A stretch of DNA of 64,000 nucleotides, taken from assembly GCA_020633235.1 (NCBI GenBank), contig JACKEA010000002.1:62001-126000 (forward strand). Direction: 5' to 3'. Shown in pieces: positions 61,478 through 64,000 of this stretch. Both the position numbers and the translations under genes were made by a program. The first letter of the stretch is position 1, and each line of letters begins with the position of its first letter. The stretch is from Polyangiaceae bacterium. Its GTDB lineage: Bacteria > Myxococcota_A > Polyangia > Polyangiales > Polyangiaceae. The notes under the pieces were generated by a model. The model was not told the origin of the DNA, ran no database searches, and was given only the letters and a program-made list of their open reading frames with translations.

Positions 61478-62290
61478 TCAGTTCTCGGGGCCGATCTTGC
61501 CCTCGATGGCGTCCACGATGCGGCGCACCTCCGCCACGTCACCGGCCTGGGGGGCCATGCTGAGGTAGAGCGCCAAGTCTTCGAGGGCCGCACGCGGTGC
61601 CCCGAGCTTCGCCGCCAAGAGGCCGCGGTCCCGAACCTCCGACGCGGAGTCCGGCGCCAGCTCGACGATGCGGTCGAGCACCAGGTACAGCGCCCGGTAG
61701 TCGCCGCGCGTGGCGTAGATGGCGCGGAGGTTCATCAACATGCGAACCAAGGTCTGCCGAGACGACGTCGCGCGAAGCACCTTGTCGTCCACCTCTGCCT
61801 TGCCACCCGTCACTTCCGCCCACAGGCGGAACAGGGCGTCGCGATCGAGAACGCCGCCGCCGTGGAACGGATCGATGAACAGCGGCGCGTGGTCCGGGGC
61901 GTCGATGCGCAGCAAGAAGTGCCCCGGAAAGTTCACCCCGCTGGCGCTCACGCCGGCACGCCGCGCGACGTCCTGATAGATGACGGCCAACGTGATGGGG
62001 ATACCCACGCGACGCTCCATCACGTCGTTCAGGTAGGAGTTTCGTGGGTCGTAGTAGTCGCTGTCGTTGCCGCGAAATCCGAGCTCGCCATACAGGTGCT
62101 CGCTGAGCACGCGGGCCTGCGAAAGCGGCGGCAGCTCCCGAAGCGCCCCCGGCCCCAGGCCGAGCGCGTCGAGACGTGCCTGCTCCAACGCCAGGTCCAG
62201 CGACGGGTAGGCGTCCTTGGCGATCAACAGGGCGCCCAGGCCGACGTCCAGCTGCTGGTCCGGCTGGCGGGCAAAGTCGTGAAACTCCAC
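61478..62290 (-). CDS. SirB1-family transglutaminase-like protein
   Basis: 270 residues from a GTG at 62290. It has the SirB1/YchA pattern: LGALLIAKDAYPSLDLALEQARLDALG, EHLYGELGFRGNDSDYYDPRNSYLNDVMERRVGIPITLAVIYQDVARRAG, VNFPGHFLLRID, then a C-terminal helical TPR-like part (TLVRMLMNLRAIYATRGDYRALYLVLDRIVELAP). The region corresponds to a transglutaminase-like fold in which the usual catalytic Cys is not obvious. Function in bacteria is not well defined. TATACT stands 7 nt before the GTG. An earlier GTG at 62320 would place that hexamer inside the gene. Confidence 0.82.
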   Translation of the reverse strand: MEFHDFARQPDQQLDVGLGALLIAKDAYPSLDLALEQARLDALGLGPGALRELPPLSQARVLSEHLYGELGFRGNDSDYYDPRNSYLNDVMERRVGIPITLAVIYQDVARRAGVSASGVNFPGHFLLRIDAPDHAPLFIDPFHGGGVLDRDALFRLWAEVTGGKAEVDDKVLRATSSRQTLVRMLMNLRAIYATRGDYRALYLVLDRIVELAPDSASEVRDRGLLAAKLGAPRAALEDLALYLSMAPQAGDVAEVRRIVDAIEGKIGPEN

Positions 62291-62297
62291 GTCGCAC

Positions 62298-62303
62298 AGT
62301 ATA
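62298..62303 (-). promoter_or_regulatory. -10 like hexamer TATACT, 7 nt before the SirB1-like GTG
   Basis: Minus-strand TATACT is followed by GTGCGAC and the GTG at 62290, at the leaderless distance. Confidence 0.45.
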
Positions 62304-62361
62304 GGAGCATTTCGCGCCACGCGCGTTGACGCGCCCTCGCACCCTCGACAGCCTGCGGAGC

Positions 62362-63639
62362 ATGACGAGCCGCCTTCCCGCCCGCCTCGACCTCGACCGC
62401 ATCGTCTTCGACGGAGAGGTGGAGATGCGCGAAGCGCTGATGAAAGACGCGCGCTTTCGACGCGTCATCGAAGACCGCGATCCAAAGCGCGTGCTCGCGG
62501 CCCGCCGTCAGCTCTTGCTCTCGGCGCTGCGGCTCTCCCCCACCCTCGCGCCGGAGGCCTACCAAGCCCTCGAGGACGTGATCCGTACGCTGGGCATCGA
62601 GGTCCCCATCGAGCTTTATTGCGTGTCCGAGCGCGAGATCAACGCGTTCGTGGTGCCGCCGGAAGGGGGCGTGGTGCTGCTCGGCATCACCAGTGAAGGG
62701 CTCGAGCGCCTGGATGGCGGCGAGCTCCGCTTCGTGTTCGGACACGAGCTCGGACACGCGCTGTTCGACCACTTCCGGCTATCCCCGGAACAGCTGGTGG
62801 AGGACGAGACCTTGGCGCCCATCCACCTGGCCCGGCTGTGCGCCTGGATGCGCTACGCGGAGCTATCGGCGGATCGCGTTGGGCTCTTGTGTTGCGACGA
62901 TTTCGACACCGCCGTGCGCGCCTTCTTCAAGCTCACCAGCGGGCTCTCGAGCCAATCCTACCTGCGTCACGCCGAGGAGTGCGCGACGCAGTTCGCGGCG
63001 GTGGCCGCCGACGCCATGGAGTCGAGCGAGCAGGACTGGTTCTCCACGCACCCCTACAGCCCGCTTCGGATCAAGGCGCTGGACGCCTTCAGCCGATCCA
63101 AGACCTACCACGATCTGCTGGGGCGCCGCGGCAGCGACGTCGCCTTTCATCAGCTCTTGGGCAAGAGCGGCAAGGCGCTCACGGAGGCGGAGCTGGAGCG
63201 AGAGGTGCGCGAGATCATGCGTCTGATGGACCCGAGCTTTCTCGGCGACGCTTCACCCGTCGCGCCCTTGGTTCAGGAGTACCTCGCCCTCGCTGGGATG
63301 GACGTGGCCCTGGCGGACGGCACCGTGGCTCGGGGAGAGAAGAAGGCCCTTGGACGCTTGGTGGGCAAGCGGGGCGTGACCCAAGCCAAGGAGAAGCTCG
63401 CGGCGCTCTCCGCCGAAGAGCACGCCGCGCGGCTCGGGGAGCTCGGGCGCGAGCTCAGCCTCAAGCTCTCGCCCAATCGTCGGCTGAAGATCATCGAGGA
63501 CTTGGTGGTCGTGGCCCTCGCCGACAACGAGCTTCACCAAGCGGAGGTCGAAGTGCTGATCGACGCCGCGCGCCGACTCGACGTGACCCCCCAGTTCGTG
63601 GAGGCCACGTTGAATCGCGCGCTCTCCGGCCTGGACTGA
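62362..63639 (+). CDS. M48-family metallopeptidase with C-terminal TerB-like domain
   Basis: 425 residues from the ATG at 62362; a TTG 36 bases earlier is possible. The M48 domain has NAFVVPPEGGVVLLGITSEGL, zinc site FGHELGHALFDH (HELGH at 128-132) and MRYAELSADRVGLLC with the third ligand Glu. No membrane helices or signal peptide are visible, so it is probably cytoplasmic. The C-terminal 130 residues show a TerB-like pattern (YLALAGMDVALADGTVARGEKKALGRL, and VVVALADNELHQAEVEVLIDAARRLDV). It is divergent from the SirB1-like gene. Such M48-TerB combinations are not common knowledge to me; the substrate is unknown. Confidence 0.83.
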   Translation: MTSRLPARLDLDRIVFDGEVEMREALMKDARFRRVIEDRDPKRVLAARRQLLLSALRLSPTLAPEAYQALEDVIRTLGIEVPIELYCVSEREINAFVVPPEGGVVLLGITSEGLERLDGGELRFVFGHELGHALFDHFRLSPEQLVEDETLAPIHLARLCAWMRYAELSADRVGLLCCDDFDTAVRAFFKLTSGLSSQSYLRHAEECATQFAAVAADAMESSEQDWFSTHPYSPLRIKALDAFSRSKTYHDLLGRRGSDVAFHQLLGKSGKALTEAELEREVREIMRLMDPSFLGDASPVAPLVQEYLALAGMDVALADGTVARGEKKALGRLVGKRGVTQAKEKLAALSAEEHAARLGELGRELSLKLSPNRRLKIIEDLVVVALADNELHQAEVEVLIDAARRLDVTPQFVEATLNRALSGLD

Positions 63640-63640
63640 A

Positions 63641-64000
63641 TCAGGCGGGGCCCTGGCTCTTGCACAGAGCGAGGACCTGGAGCGTGGCGTTGTCGTTGTT
63701 CTGCACCGTGGTGCAGGTCTCCGGACACAGCTTGACCTTGTCGACGTCCACGTAGAATGCGCCGGCCTTGCACTCGGCCGCGCTGCCGACCTTGGTGAAG
63801 GTCTGCTTGCTGCCGCCCTGCGGCGTGAACTCGATGGTGAGCGTGTCCGGATCGAGCTCCTGACCGGTGGGTGGCTCGGGCATGGCGAACTCGCAGGCCA
63901 AGGTGGCGCCCTTGATCACGCCCTTGGCGATCTCCTGGAACACGACGTCGAAGCCGTTGCCTTCGCACACCGGGAATTTGAGCCCGCCGGTCATGTTGCT
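63641..64000 (-). CDS. VWA-type surface lipoprotein, C-terminal part (runs off the window)
   Basis: 120 residues, open to the window edge. Its Cys module (ATLACEFAMPEPPTGQELDP, LTIEFTPQGGSKQTF, AAECKAGAFYVDVDKVKLCPETCTTVQNNDNATLQVLALC) matches, step by step, the C-terminus of the VWA lipoprotein at 54.3-55.4 kb. The missing N-terminal part is therefore expected to hold a lipoprotein signal, Gly linker and VWA domain. The ATG at 63994 is probably internal. Stops of this gene and the M48 gene are one base apart. Confidence 0.7.
   Translation of the reverse strand, partial: SNMTGGLKFPVCEGNGFDVVFQEIAKGVIKGATLACEFAMPEPPTGQELDPDTLTIEFTPQGGSKQTFTKVGSAAECKAGAFYVDVDKVKLCPETCTTVQNNDNATLQVLALCKSQGPA

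Noticed and set aside
58766..62329. Plus-strand frame of about 1190 codons antisense to the caspase/TPR and SirB1-like genes
   Set aside because: No start signal, no domain, and it spans two well-supported genes on the other strand.

Overview
The window is GC-rich, densely coded DNA that most resembles a myxobacterium (Myxococcota, probably the Polyangiales/Sorangiineae side). This is inferred from gene content, not from a marker gene. The pointers are many lipoproteins with Gly/Ala/Thr-rich linkers, DUF4215 Cys-rich repeats joined to a fibro-slime domain, a bactofilin, a Ser/Thr kinase, a GltJ/AgmX-like zinc-ribbon plus GYF protein, Sel1 and TPR proteins, and a sigma-54 activator coupled to a diguanylate cyclase. 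No rRNA, tRNA, CRISPR array, prophage or insertion sequence was seen. The DNA reads as ordinary chromosome.

Layout. 1-7.3 kb (minus): an envelope and signalling block of outer-membrane protein, AMIN-like protein, LptD-like protein, REC-GGDEF, NtrC-type activator and the start of a TolC-type channel. 7.6-12.5 kb: bactofilin, START-like protein, lipoproteins, and a polytopic membrane protein. 12.6-18.6 kb: gltB-gltD (glutamate synthase). 18.6-21.7 kb: a protein with a fourfold GRDT motif, a Sel1 protein, and a frame-broken Cys-rich lipoprotein. 21.9-25.7 kb: phospholipid synthesis (PlsB-like acyltransferase, gpsA, plsC). 25.7-29.3 kb: two tandem HTTM/DCC-type membrane proteins, both showing frame disturbances. 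29.4-33.9 kb: a tightly overlapped operon of GltJ-like protein, a 24-residue membrane peptide, a K+ channel/RCK-like protein, and a diadenylate cyclase fused to YbbR. 33.9-39.7 kb: L,D-transpeptidase, GGCT-like protein, PHP lipoprotein, prolyl oligopeptidase lipoprotein, small lipoprotein. 39.8-43.0 kb: GntR/FCD regulator with a perfect upstream palindrome, SCP2 protein, pheA, FHA protein. 43-48.3 kb: FKBP lipoprotein, amidohydrolase, MFS transporter, DUF502 protein, SDR, membrane protein, TerB-like protein. 48.4-51.2 kb: Ser/Thr kinase and a DTW-domain (tRNA modification) protein. 51.3-57.6 kb: four minus-strand surface lipoproteins or secreted proteins (CC-WD, Kelch, VWA, DUF4215/fibro-slime). 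57.7-64 kb: methyltransferase plus small membrane protein, caspase-like/TPR protein, SirB1-like protein, M48 peptidase, and the 3' end of a second VWA-type lipoprotein.

Two things recur across the window. First, an intergenic REP-like element (GACAAAATY half and TGTTGGTSCGGCGCG half) occurs at seven places, five of them between convergent genes. Second, many transcription units start with a TAnnnT hexamer only 6-10 nt before an ATG/GTG and no Shine-Dalgarno, which predicts leaderless mRNAs. The most biologically suggestive locus is 29.4-33.9 kb, where a c-di-AMP cyclase-YbbR fusion is translationally coupled to a K+ channel-like RCK protein and a GltJ-like scaffold. Three genes between 20.4 and 29.3 kb carry apparent frameshifts, so consensus errors in that stretch are possible.
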